This document shows positions 8,792-18,100 of a stretch of 53,338 nucleotides of DNA, piece by piece (position 1 is the stretch's first letter; each line of letters begins with the position of its first letter). Location of the stretch: contig CAMVKS010000017.1 in assembly GCA_947167995.1 (NCBI GenBank), positions 1-53,338 on the forward strand. Direction: 5' to 3'. The DNA comes from an uncultured Prevotellaceae bacterium. Lineage in GTDB: Bacteria > Bacteroidota > Bacteroidia > Bacteroidales > Muribaculaceae. The notes beneath the pieces are model-generated. The model had not been told where the DNA came from. It did no database searches and saw only the letters and a list, made by a program, of their open reading frames with translations. The translations under genes and the position numbers were made by a program.

Positions 8792-8809
8792 TGTTGTAAA
8801 TTTACAACA
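8792..8809. promoter_or_regulatory. 18-bp perfect palindrome in the holA divergent spacer
   Basis: The sequence tgttgtaaatttacaaca is its own reverse complement and lies centrally in the 89-base spacer between divergent holA and the HsdR-N-like gene. It looks like a homodimeric regulator site. A weak plus-strand promoter (TTTG at 8790-8793 and TATTTTG at 8810-8816, spacing only 16) straddles it. Confidence 0.5.
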
Positions 8810-8838
8810 TATTTTGCAGACTAACAAATCAAAAAATC

Positions 8839-9291
8839 ATGCAGCGGCTCAATTTACCTGAATATCAATTCAATATAAAGAAGAAAGAAAACACATGCCT
8901 CATCTTCGACTCTTTGAGAAGACGATGGGTGACTTTGACCCCCGAGGAATGGGTGCGTCAGAACTTTGTGCAATTCCTTACCACCGAGAGAGAGTTTCCG
9001 GCTGCATTGATGAACAATGAGATTTCCTTGACACAAAACGGCATCAAGAGGCGTTGCGACACACTGGTGGCCGACCGCACAGGAGCTCCATTAGCTATTA
9101 TAGAATATAAAGCTCCCACAGTTGAAATCACGCAGAAGACGTTTGACCAGATTGTGCGGTATAACATGGTGCTCAAAGCGAGATTCTTGATAGTCTCAAA
9201 CGGAATTAAACACTACTGCTGCAAAATTGACTATGAAAACAACAGCTATAGTTTTATCAATGATATTCCAAACTATAGCCAACTTTTGTGA
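8839..9291 (+). CDS. HsdR N-terminal-like (type I restriction R-subunit nuclease fold) protein
   Basis: 150 aa, without signal peptide. The segment LTPEEWVRQNFVQFL followed by KRRCDTLVADRTGAPLAIIEYKAP matches the stand-alone HSDR_N-type nuclease fold, with D-x(n)-ExK residues DTLV and EYK in the PD-(D/E)XK arrangement. It is not part of a restriction system here: there are no hsdM or hsdS genes and no helicase domain fused to it. It is the first gene of an operon with the UvrD/PcrA-type helicase, which starts 25 bases after its stop. A role in DNA end handling with that helicase is inference. Confidence 0.72.
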   Translation: MQRLNLPEYQFNIKKKENTCLIFDSLRRRWVTLTPEEWVRQNFVQFLTTEREFPAALMNNEISLTQNGIKRRCDTLVADRTGAPLAIIEYKAPTVEITQKTFDQIVRYNMVLKARFLIVSNGIKHYCCKIDYENNSYSFINDIPNYSQLL

Positions 9292-9316
9292 AACAAACTA
9301 CTAAGAGAATTTAATC

Positions 9317-11674
9317 GTGGAAGATTATTTAAATAAACTAAACACACAACAACGCGAGGCTGTGGTCTACTGCGATGGACCACAGCTGGTGATAGCTGGC
9401 GCAGGATCAGGTAAGACAAGGGTGCTGACCTATAAAATTGTTCATCTGCTGCATTTAGGTTACACGCCTTCTCACATCATGGCTCTCACCTTCACCAACA
9501 AAGCTGCAGGAGAGATGCGTGAACGCATTACCGCACTTGTGGGTGAGGAGGCCAAGAACCTGTGGATGGGAACATTCCATTCGATTTTTGCCAAGCTGCT
9601 TCGCATCAATGCCGACCGAATAGGCTTCGGCCACGACTTCACCATCTATGACACCAACGATTCACGCTCGCTCATCAAACTCATAGTCAAGGACATGCAG
9701 CTCGACGACAAGCTATACAGGCCCGCAACTCTACAATCACGATTCTCGATGATGAAGAATGCACTCATCACTCCTTCTTATTATGAGAAAAACAAGGCTT
9801 TTCTCGAAGAGGACAAACGTGCCAACAGGCCTCTGACCAGCGAAATCTACAAGACCTATTGCCACCGATGCAAGATTGCGGGAGCAATGGACTTTGACGA
9901 CCTGCTGGTATATACCAACATCTTGCTGCGAGACAACCCCGAAATACTCGAAAAGTATCAGCAACGATTTGAATACATTCTTGTTGACGAGTATCAAGAC
10001 ACCAATTTCGCGCAACATCTCATCATCACACAACTCGCCAAGAAGCACAACCGTGTGTGTGTGGTGGGCGACGATGCTCAGAGCATATACTCCTTCAGAG
10101 GCGCTAATATCTCCAACATCCTTGACTTGAAAAAATCGTTCCCGCTCTTGCAGACTTTCAAGCTCGAGCGCAACTATCGCTCCACTCAAAACATCATTGG
10201 TGCAGCCAACTCGCTAATCGACAAAAACAAACGACAAATCAAGAAGAACATCTACAGCGAGAACCCAGAGGGGACTAAAGTGAATGTGGTGGAATGTTTC
10301 AATGACTATGAGGAGGCCTATGTGGTGGCAAGCACCATTTCATCGCTCAAAGCAAGGGAAGGATACAGCTACGACGACTTTGCCGTGCTCTACCGCACCA
10401 ATGCCCAGTCGCGCGTGCTGGAAGAGGCTTTGGGAAGCGGAGGCTTGAAAAACAAGCATGGCGACAAGCGACGACCCATCCCCTACCGCATCTACGGTGG
10501 CCTGTCGTTCTACCAGCGCAAAGAAATCAAAGATGCACTGTGCTACTTCCGTCTCACCATCAACCCCAACGATGACGAGGCACTGCGACGCGTGATCAAC
10601 TATCCAGCAAGAGGCATTGGCAACACAACATTGTCAAAGGTGCAGCATTGCGGTATCGAAGCGGGGGTAAGCATGTGGCAGGTTCTCACCCACCCCACCG
10701 AGCACAGGCTCGAAGTAAATAATGGCATCCTGCGAAAGCTACAGGCCTTTGTGGAACTCATCAATGGCTTTGCTGCAAAGGATCAGGCTGGTGTCAACGC
10801 CTATGAGCTTGGACGCACTATCATCGAGCGTAGCGGCATCATGAGCGACCTGATGAAAGAAAAGTCGCTTGAGAATATCACCAAGCAAGAAAATATCGAC
10901 GAGCTGCTTGCTGCAATGCACGACTTTGTCGATGAACAAGAAGAACAAGGCTTCTCAGAACAGAAGATGACCGACTTTCTCGCCCAAGCGTCGCTTGCCA
11001 CCGACCAGGACACCGACAAGAGCACAGGTGAGTGTGTGACACTCATGACGGTGCACGCCGCCAAGGGCCTGGAATACAAGAACATAATCATTGTTGGCGT
11101 TGAAGAGGATTTGTTCCCTTCAATGATGAGCAAGGACTCGCTTGCAGCCATCGAGGAGGAACGACGGCTGCTCTACGTAGCGATAACGCGTGCCGAGAAA
11201 AACTGTGTCATCACCTTTGCAAAATCGCGGTTCCGCAATGGCAGCACCAACAACTGCCATCCCAGCAGATTCTTGCGAGACATTGACCCGCAGTTCCTTT
11301 CAATGGGAGCCACAAGTAGCATTAAGCCAAAGAAGGAGGACAGCTACAACAGTTACAGGACCGAAAGACCACGTCCGCTATTCGGAATGCGCCAAGAGCG
11401 TCCATCAGTGGCAACGGTTTCACCCATATCGCAACCTCGCCCGTTTGCGCCAAGCAGCACCGCCCGGGCCATGCCGCCGGCAGCTTCGGGAGATTTCACT
11501 CTACATTCCATAAGCGAAATCCATGAGGGCAGCTCTATCATGCACAACAAGTTTGGTGTTGGGACAATCTCCAAGGTTGACACCAGCGGCAGCGATCCAA
11601 AGATTGTTGTCGACTTTGAGGTAATGGGACAACGAACTCTATTGTTGAAATTTGCTAAATTTAAAATTCTATAA
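9317..11674 (+). CDS. UvrD/PcrA-type superfamily 1 DNA helicase
   Basis: 785 aa from a GTG start that gives MEDYLNKLNTQQREAV, the typical PcrA/UvrD N-terminus. Walker A AGAGSGKT is at residues 27-34, then ALTFTNKAAGEMRERI, VDEYQDTN (motif II), GDDAQSIYSFRGA (motif III), LERNYRST (motif IV), TVHAAKGLEY (motif V) and VAITRAEKN (motif VI). The C-terminal about 90 residues carry the tudor-like segment (VGTISKVD) that in PcrA contacts RNA polymerase. It unwinds DNA 3' to 5' in repair and conflict resolution. It is co-transcribed with the HsdR-N-like gene and nspC, the latter 5 bases downstream. Confidence 0.93.
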   Translation: MEDYLNKLNTQQREAVVYCDGPQLVIAGAGSGKTRVLTYKIVHLLHLGYTPSHIMALTFTNKAAGEMRERITALVGEEAKNLWMGTFHSIFAKLLRINADRIGFGHDFTIYDTNDSRSLIKLIVKDMQLDDKLYRPATLQSRFSMMKNALITPSYYEKNKAFLEEDKRANRPLTSEIYKTYCHRCKIAGAMDFDDLLVYTNILLRDNPEILEKYQQRFEYILVDEYQDTNFAQHLIITQLAKKHNRVCVVGDDAQSIYSFRGANISNILDLKKSFPLLQTFKLERNYRSTQNIIGAANSLIDKNKRQIKKNIYSENPEGTKVNVVECFNDYEEAYVVASTISSLKAREGYSYDDFAVLYRTNAQSRVLEEALGSGGLKNKHGDKRRPIPYRIYGGLSFYQRKEIKDALCYFRLTINPNDDEALRRVINYPARGIGNTTLSKVQHCGIEAGVSMWQVLTHPTEHRLEVNNGILRKLQAFVELINGFAAKDQAGVNAYELGRTIIERSGIMSDLMKEKSLENITKQENIDELLAAMHDFVDEQEEQGFSEQKMTDFLAQASLATDQDTDKSTGECVTLMTVHAAKGLEYKNIIIVGVEEDLFPSMMSKDSLAAIEEERRLLYVAITRAEKNCVITFAKSRFRNGSTNNCHPSRFLRDIDPQFLSMGATSSIKPKKEDSYNSYRTERPRPLFGMRQERPSVATVSPISQPRPFAPSSTARAMPPAASGDFTLHSISEIHEGSSIMHNKFGVGTISKVDTSGSDPKIVVDFEVMGQRTLLLKFAKFKIL

Positions 11675-11679
11675 TCACT

Positions 11680-12816
11680 ATGAACACACCTTACTATATC
11701 GTCTATGAAGAAAAATTGAGGCACAATCTCGACCTCATAACACAAGTGAGCCGTGAGAGTGGAGCCAAGATCATTATGGCTTTCAAGGCCAATGCCCTGT
11801 GGCGCACTTTTCCCATTTTCAGGGAATATGGCATCTGTTCCACTGCAAGCTCGGTCAATGAAATGCTGCTTGCCAACGATGAGCTGCACTGCAAGGCACA
11901 CACCTACTGCCCTGCATATACCGAGCAAACTATCAAACAATATATCGCTGGCAGCAGCCACATCACATTCAATTCGGTAGACCAGTTCTTGCGGTTCAAA
12001 CCATTTATTGACGCTCACAATACCACAAATCCCGAGGAGCGCATCAGCTGCGGCCTGCGCATCAATCCCATGTGCTCGGTGATAGAGACCGACATCTACA
12101 ATCCCTGCTGCCCAGGGTCACGGTTCGGCATTTTGGAACAAGATCTCAACACCTTGCCTGAGGGTGTGGAGGGTTTTCATTTTCACGCCTTGTGTGAATC
12201 CACTTCCTATGACCTTGCCAGGGTACTCCACGCTATGGAAGAGCAGTTCGGACAATGGCTGCCCAAGCTCAAATGGGTCAACATGGGAGGCGGACACCTG
12301 ATGACACGCAAGGGATATGACGTGAAGCATCTTGTCCAGCTTATTCAAGATTTCAGGCAACGACATCCCAATCTCGAGGTAATCCTTGAGCCTGGCAGTG
12401 CCTTCTGCTGGCAAACGGGCGACTTGGAGGCTACAGTGGTCGATGTGGTGGAGAATAGCGGCATCAAAACCGCTATCGTCGATGTGTCTTTTGCCTGCCA
12501 CATGCCCGACTGCCTCGAAATGCCCTACAAACCAGTGATTTCTCAAGCTCTTCCAAAAGTAGACATGAACTTTCCCACCTACCGCATTGGAGGCAACTCC
12601 TGTCTCAGTGGCGACTACGTGGGAGATTGGAGTTTTGAGCACGAACTCAAGGCTGGCGACCGATTGACATTTGAAGACATGAATCATTACACGACCGTCA
12701 AGACCAATATGTTCAACGGCATCGACCATCCGGCAATCGTGTTACAACACACCGATGGTACTATCGAGATTTTAAGGGAGTTCTCCTATCAGGACTATAA
12801 ATCGAGAATGAGCTAA
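11680..12816 (+). CDS. nspC: Carboxynorspermidine/carboxyspermidine decarboxylase
   Basis: 378 aa. MAFKANALWRTFPIFREYG contains the PLP lysine at residue 36, and the LRINPMCS, PGSRFGI, FHALCES and GGGHLMTRKGYD blocks are those of NspC, a fold-III decarboxylase. It turns carboxynorspermidine or carboxyspermidine into norspermidine or spermidine, the last step of the alternative polyamine route common in Bacteroidetes. Its usual partner, carboxy(nor)spermidine dehydrogenase, is not in the window. It follows the helicase gene by 5 bases and its stop overlaps the convergent ABC-F gene by 4 bases. Confidence 0.92.
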   Translation: MNTPYYIVYEEKLRHNLDLITQVSRESGAKIIMAFKANALWRTFPIFREYGICSTASSVNEMLLANDELHCKAHTYCPAYTEQTIKQYIAGSSHITFNSVDQFLRFKPFIDAHNTTNPEERISCGLRINPMCSVIETDIYNPCCPGSRFGILEQDLNTLPEGVEGFHFHALCESTSYDLARVLHAMEEQFGQWLPKLKWVNMGGGHLMTRKGYDVKHLVQLIQDFRQRHPNLEVILEPGSAFCWQTGDLEATVVDVVENSGIKTAIVDVSFACHMPDCLEMPYKPVISQALPKVDMNFPTYRIGGNSCLSGDYVGDWSFEHELKAGDRLTFEDMNHYTTVKTNMFNGIDHPAIVLQHTDGTIEILREFSYQDYKSRMS

Positions 12817-14738
12817 GCTTCAAATTTCTCAAGCTCCTCGCTGGCAGCTTCCCACTGTGCCATCACGTCCTCCAACCTGTGGTTGAGCGCTTCATGGCGA
12901 GTGTATATGTCGGGGTCGCTAACATTGCCGCGCGACAGCTGTTCCTCTAAATCGGCAATAGCAGCCTCGGTGTCGGCAATCTGCTGCTCGAGTGTTTTCA
13001 CACGCTTCTCGGCACGACGTTTCTCACGCTCATGCTCTTTCTGCTCCTCATAGCTCAACTTCGAGGCTTTCACCTCTTTGACTTGCTGTGGAGCTATCGC
13101 CTTTTCTTTCAGCTCAAGTTCTTGTAGTGATTGAATCTTCTTGGTTTGAAGGAATTCATATATGCCACACAGGTGTTCTCTTACACGATGGTTGCCAAAC
13201 TCATAAACCTTGCTCACCAGGCCATCGAGGAAGTCACGGTCGTGCGATACCACTATCACTGTGCCGTCAAAGTCGCGGATGGCATCTTTCAGGATGTCCT
13301 TGGTGCGCATGTCAAGATGGTTGGTGGGCTCGTCAAGGATCAAAAGGTTGACTGGCTGGAGCAACAGGCGAAGCATTGCCAGGCGGCTCTTCTCACCGCC
13401 CGAGAGCACTTTCACCTTCTTCTCACTCGCTTCACCACCAAACATGAACGCCCCGAGCAGGTCGTTGATGCGAGAGCGTATCTCGCCCACAGCCTCATAG
13501 TCGATGGTGTCAAAGACGGTTATCTCTTGATTGAGCAGTTGCGCCTGATTTTGGGCGAAATAGCCTATCTTCACATTGTGACCTATCTTGAGACTGCCGT
13601 CAAAGGGTATCTCGTTCATGATGCATTTCACAAGCGTTGACTTGCCGGCACCGTTTTTACCTACAAACGCCACTTTCTCGCCGCGCTTGATGGTGAAAGT
13701 GACATCGTGGAACACGTTGAGTGAGCCATAGTTCTTTGACACATCCTCGGCTATCACAGGGTAGTCGCCCGAACGAGGCGCTGGAGGAAATTTCAATCGC
13801 AAACGCGAATTGTCGACCTCGTCAATCTCGATGAGCTCTATCTTCGACAACTGCTTGATGCGGCTCTGTACCTGAACAGCCTTGGTGGCTTTGTAACGGA
13901 ACTTCTCGATGAAATCCTCGGTGTCCTGAATCATCTTCTGCTGGTTGTCGTAGGCACGACGTTGTTGCTCAAGGCGCTCTTTGCGAAGTTCCACAAAATG
14001 AGAATAATTGACCTGATAATCATAAATCTTGCCAAGTGAAATCTCGATAGTGCGAGTGGTGACATTGTCGATAAAGGCACGGTCGTGGCTCACCAGCAGC
14101 AAGGCACCGCGACGCATCTTGAGGAATTCCTCGAGCCATTGTATCGACTCGATGTCGAGGTGGTTGGTTGGCTCATCGAGCAACAGCACGTCGGGACGCT
14201 GAAGCAACAATTTCGCTATCTCGACACGCATGCGCCAACCGCCGCTGAACTCACTCGTGGGACGGCCGAAATCGCTGCGCTCAAAGCCCAGGCCCATTAG
14301 CGTCTTCTCAAGTTCGGCCTCATAATTCTCGCTCTGCATCATCGCGCGCACGTCGGTCTTCTCCGACAGTCGCTCAAGCAATGCTTGGTAGTCATCGCTC
14401 TCATAATCGGTGCGAGAGGCAATCTCCTGGTTGATGGCATCTATCTCGCGGTCCAGCTCTTTAACATGGTCGAATGCCTTGGCGGCCTCCTCACGCAGCG
14501 TGCAGTTGTCCACAAGTTGCATCTGTTGAGGCAAGTACCCTATGGTGACATCGCTCGGCTTCGACACCGTGCCGCCGGTGGGACTTTGCAGACCAGCGAT
14601 AATCTTCAGCATGGTCGACTTGCCCGCACCATTCTTGCCAACAAGAGCGATGCGGTCGTTCTTGTTGATTACATAGTTTATATTGTCAAACAGCGGCCGA
14701 GCGCTGAACTCAACTTTTAGATTCTGGACTGAAATCAT
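12813..14738 (-). CDS. ABC-F family ribosome-associated ATPase
   Basis: 641 aa with two nucleotide-binding domains and no membrane segment, the ABC-F layout. Domain 1 has GKNGAGKST, FSGGWRMR and LLLDEPTNHLD; domain 2 has GKNGAGKST, LSGGEKSRL and LILDEPTNHLD. The inter-domain linker (about residues 240-310) is charged and helical as in P-site tRNA interaction motifs, and the C-terminal 90 residues form a Lys/Glu-rich coiled coil as in Uup. These proteins act on stalled or idle ribosomes, and some give resistance to ribosome antibiotics. The length and C-terminal coil favour a Uup/YdiF-like housekeeping member. It converges with nspC with a 4-base overlap. Confidence 0.9.
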   Translation of the reverse strand: MISVQNLKVEFSARPLFDNINYVINKNDRIALVGKNGAGKSTMLKIIAGLQSPTGGTVSKPSDVTIGYLPQQMQLVDNCTLREEAAKAFDHVKELDREIDAINQEIASRTDYESDDYQALLERLSEKTDVRAMMQSENYEAELEKTLMGLGFERSDFGRPTSEFSGGWRMRVEIAKLLLQRPDVLLLDEPTNHLDIESIQWLEEFLKMRRGALLLVSHDRAFIDNVTTRTIEISLGKIYDYQVNYSHFVELRKERLEQQRRAYDNQQKMIQDTEDFIEKFRYKATKAVQVQSRIKQLSKIELIEIDEVDNSRLRLKFPPAPRSGDYPVIAEDVSKNYGSLNVFHDVTFTIKRGEKVAFVGKNGAGKSTLVKCIMNEIPFDGSLKIGHNVKIGYFAQNQAQLLNQEITVFDTIDYEAVGEIRSRINDLLGAFMFGGEASEKKVKVLSGGEKSRLAMLRLLLQPVNLLILDEPTNHLDMRTKDILKDAIRDFDGTVIVVSHDRDFLDGLVSKVYEFGNHRVREHLCGIYEFLQTKKIQSLQELELKEKAIAPQQVKEVKASKLSYEEQKEHEREKRRAEKRVKTLEQQIADTEAAIADLEEQLSRGNVSDPDIYTRHEALNHRLEDVMAQWEAASEELEKFEA

Positions 14739-15133
14739 CGTTGTTTATTAAAATTGGAGCAAAATTACAAACATTCTGCGACATAAGAAAATAATTACTC
14801 AAAACAACTGCTATTATTAATGAAAGGACGTTTTTCTTGACTGTCAAATATCGAGCAGCAACTCATAAAGACATGACTTAACGAGAAGAAAAACAAAATG
14901 TTGTAATTGTTGTTTTCTGGAGTTGTGCCAGTTGTTTGATATAAATCAATCATAAAAACATGACATTTCATCATCAAACTCCTGCAAGATATCATATTTA
15001 AATTTTGAACATTGCATAATCGCATCTTTTTTTATATTTTTGTGACGATTTATCTACTGTGACGATTACCTTCTAACATATAGCTTGATATATAAGTGAG
15101 AAACTCTTTTTATCAACGAAAAAACAAAGAATC
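14739..15133. other. Divergent AT-rich intergenic region
   Basis: 395 bases between the divergent ABC-F and LRR-TPR-CHAT genes. It holds a minus-strand -7 match TAATTTTG (14767-14760) 22 bases before the ABC-F start, and the plus-strand promoter at 15012-15042. A reading frame at 14795-15025 (minus) has no recognisable features and I regard it as chance. I see no RNA gene or repeat. Confidence 0.6.
15012..15042 (+). promoter_or_regulatory. Promoter of the LRR-TPR-CHAT gene
   Basis: TTG (15012-15014), 20 bases, TATTTTTG (15035-15042) matches the Bacteroidetes promoter consensus. Transcription would start near 15048, leaving a leader of about 85 bases before the ATG. Confidence 0.6.
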
Positions 15134-18100
15134 ATGAAGAAAGTACTGTCAATTCTCCTCCTTTTTATATCATTCTCGACAAGCGTTTCGGCCTACGACT
15201 TTATGGTTGACGGATTGTGTTATGATATTAACAGAGACAGCATTAGTGTGAGCGTTACATATGAGCGTTACAGCAGAAATAATTATAAAAACTTAAGGAG
15301 TGAAATAGTTATTCCTGAGAGAATTGAGCACAATGGAAAAACATATACTGTGACATCGATTGACTACGGTGCCTTCGGTGGTTGCACTGGTTTGACTTCG
15401 GTGATAATGCCTAATACTGTGGACTTTATTGGTTACCAGGCATTCTATGGTTGCACTGGTTTGACCTCAGTTGAAATCCCCAACTCGGTGAAAACGATTG
15501 GAATACGGGCCTTTGCTGGTTGCACCGGCTTGACCTCGGTGACCATCCCCAATACTGTGACCGAAATTGGCAGTTCGGCCTTCAGTGGTTGCATTAGTTT
15601 GACCTCGGTAAAGATTCCAAACTCGTTTACATCAATTGGCGGAGATGCCTTCTCTGGTACTGCTTGGTTCAACAATCAACCTGATGGTTTGATTTATATA
15701 GGAAACGTGGCATATAAATATAAAGGAGAAATGCCTGATGGCACATCAATTGTGTTAAAAGACGGATGCACAAGAATAACAGATTTTGCTTTTGATGGTT
15801 GCACTGGATTGACATCGGTAACAATACCAAATTCGGTGACCGAGATTGGCTGGTCAGCCTTCGACGGCTGCACTGGTTTGACCTCGGTAACCATTCCCAA
15901 CACAATAACGAAGATATACAGTTATGCCTTCCAGGGCTGCACAGCCTTGTCCTCGGTGGAAATCCCCGATTCGTTGACAACAATAAGTAGTTCGGTCTTC
16001 AGTGGCTGCTCCAGTTTGACCTCGGTGGAAATCCCGAACTCAGTGACCGAGATTGGTAGTTCGGCCTTCAGTGGCTGTACCGGTTTGACCTCGGTAACCA
16101 TTCCCAATACAGTGACTTGGATTGACAGAGAGGCTTTCGAAGGTTGCACCGGCTTGACCTCGGTGACCATCCCCAACTCGGTGAAAACGATTGGGACACG
16201 GGCCTTTGCTGGTTGCACAGGATTGGAATCGATTGTTTCTGAAATCAGAGAGCCTCAGCTTGTAGTTGTCGGGGAAAAGGGCAATAGTGATGCTGCAGCT
16301 ACTGTGTATAAAGGAGTTGACTTGTCGCATTGTGTTCTAAGTGTTCCCCAAGGCACGAAAGACTTATACGACAACACGTTTCCCTGGTACGCTTTTGAAA
16401 GAATTTCAGAACATGGCGACTGTGTCCCTTTAGATAATCAAATCTCCGACGAACAAAAAATTTATAGCTACTATGAGAATCAACATTATAACAGTGTTAT
16501 TCAACTTGGCGAGCAATTACTTCAAAATCCAGGTTTCGCCTCTAATCCTGATAACATAGATGTAATAATAGAACTCGCTGATAGCTATTATTATATGAAT
16601 CGATATAGTAAAGCTATGGATTGTTATGAAAAAGCCATTAATATTTATTCAAGCTCAATAGATAAAAACAGACTAAAGATAGCAGGAATGCATAAGAAAA
16701 TTGGTCTTTACTATTTTAATATGCAAGAATATGATAAGGCTATTGAGCATTTTATAAGTGCATTGAGCATGTGTGAAAATGATGAATATTATATTGTTCC
16801 ATATATGCAGGAGATGATAGGTAAATGTTATCTGTTTAAAAACAACTTCGATAAAGCCAAAGAGTATTATATAAAAGCCATTAATAGTTATGAAAAAGAC
16901 TCTGATTACTCTGCTATTTGCCGATGCCATTTAGCAATTGAGCAATTCAATGAAGCAGAAGATTGTTTTTTTGAGTTGAAGATAAGAGATGATATAGTAT
17001 TAACAATTAGTATATCAGAGATTAAACCGCTAATACAAAAGCGTTATGATTATTATTGTGTCCACAAAAGGTATGATGACGCAATATATTTGTGTACAAA
17101 GGCAATTGATTTTTATCAATTATTAAGTAATTCTGATGAGTTTGTTTTAAGTTATTATTCTGAAATTGTTGATTTGTATGAAAAGGTTGGCAGATGCTAT
17201 TATGCTAAAAATGATATTGACAGTGCATTAAATAATTACCAACAAGCACTACAGACAGGCTTTTATCAAAGACTTCAATCGCAACTAAATGAAGATATAG
17301 CGTTGTGCTATATCTCCCAGGGCGACTATGCAACGGCATATAGTTATATAAAAGAATCGGTTGAGCTAAGGCAAGAAAGAACTCTTGAATATTTCGGTGC
17401 CAACACAACTGCCGAGCGTGCCGAATACTGGGGAAACCAGTCTCACCTGTTCCAGAACACTTATCCTGCTGTGGCATTCGAGGTTTATAATCCTGAAGAC
17501 ACAACCGGTCAAAGAGAGATGTTATGTGACCTTTATGACAAGTCGGCATTGTTTGCGAAAGGATTACTGCTTACGTCCGAAAACGAATTCAAGAATATAA
17601 TCCTTGACAGCCCTAATGAAAACGTGAAAAGAATGTTCTCTAAACTTCAAGAAATCAATATCAAGTTGAAAGAACTCAAAGAACAGCCTTCTCCCGGGCA
17701 GAATGATATTGTCTTGCAGCTTGAACAGGAAGCTCAAACCATAGAAAAAGAGCTGATGGTGATTTCTAAGGAATATCGTGACTTCAGGGACAAGTTGAAG
17801 ATTACGTGGGACAACGTACAGGCGAAACTTGGCGCGGACGACATTGCAATTGAGTTTCTTACGTTCCCGAAACTTGGAACCGATAGAGTCCAGTATATAG
17901 CTCTGACGGTGCGCCAGGGATATACCCACCCTCACCTGATAGAACTGTGCGAAGAGAGTGAGTTGATAGAGGCAGCGAAGCAGCCTTACACCAGCACGGC
18001 TTTGAGTGACAGTATCTGGGGAAAGCTGTATCGAGCCGGCGAACTTGAAGGCGTGAAAAATATCTACTTCTCGCCTTGCGGTGAATTGCACAAGATAGGA

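Noticed and set aside
8839-9291. Type I restriction system
   Set aside because: Only an R-subunit N-terminal fold is present, with no hsdM, hsdS or fused helicase.
14795-15025. 76-residue frame in the ABC-F/CHAT spacer
   Set aside because: AT-rich chance frame with no domain, and it overlaps the 5' region of the CHAT gene promoter.
15360-16230. CRISPR-like regular repeats
   Set aside because: The 69-base periodicity is coding LRR sequence in frame, with no unique spacers.
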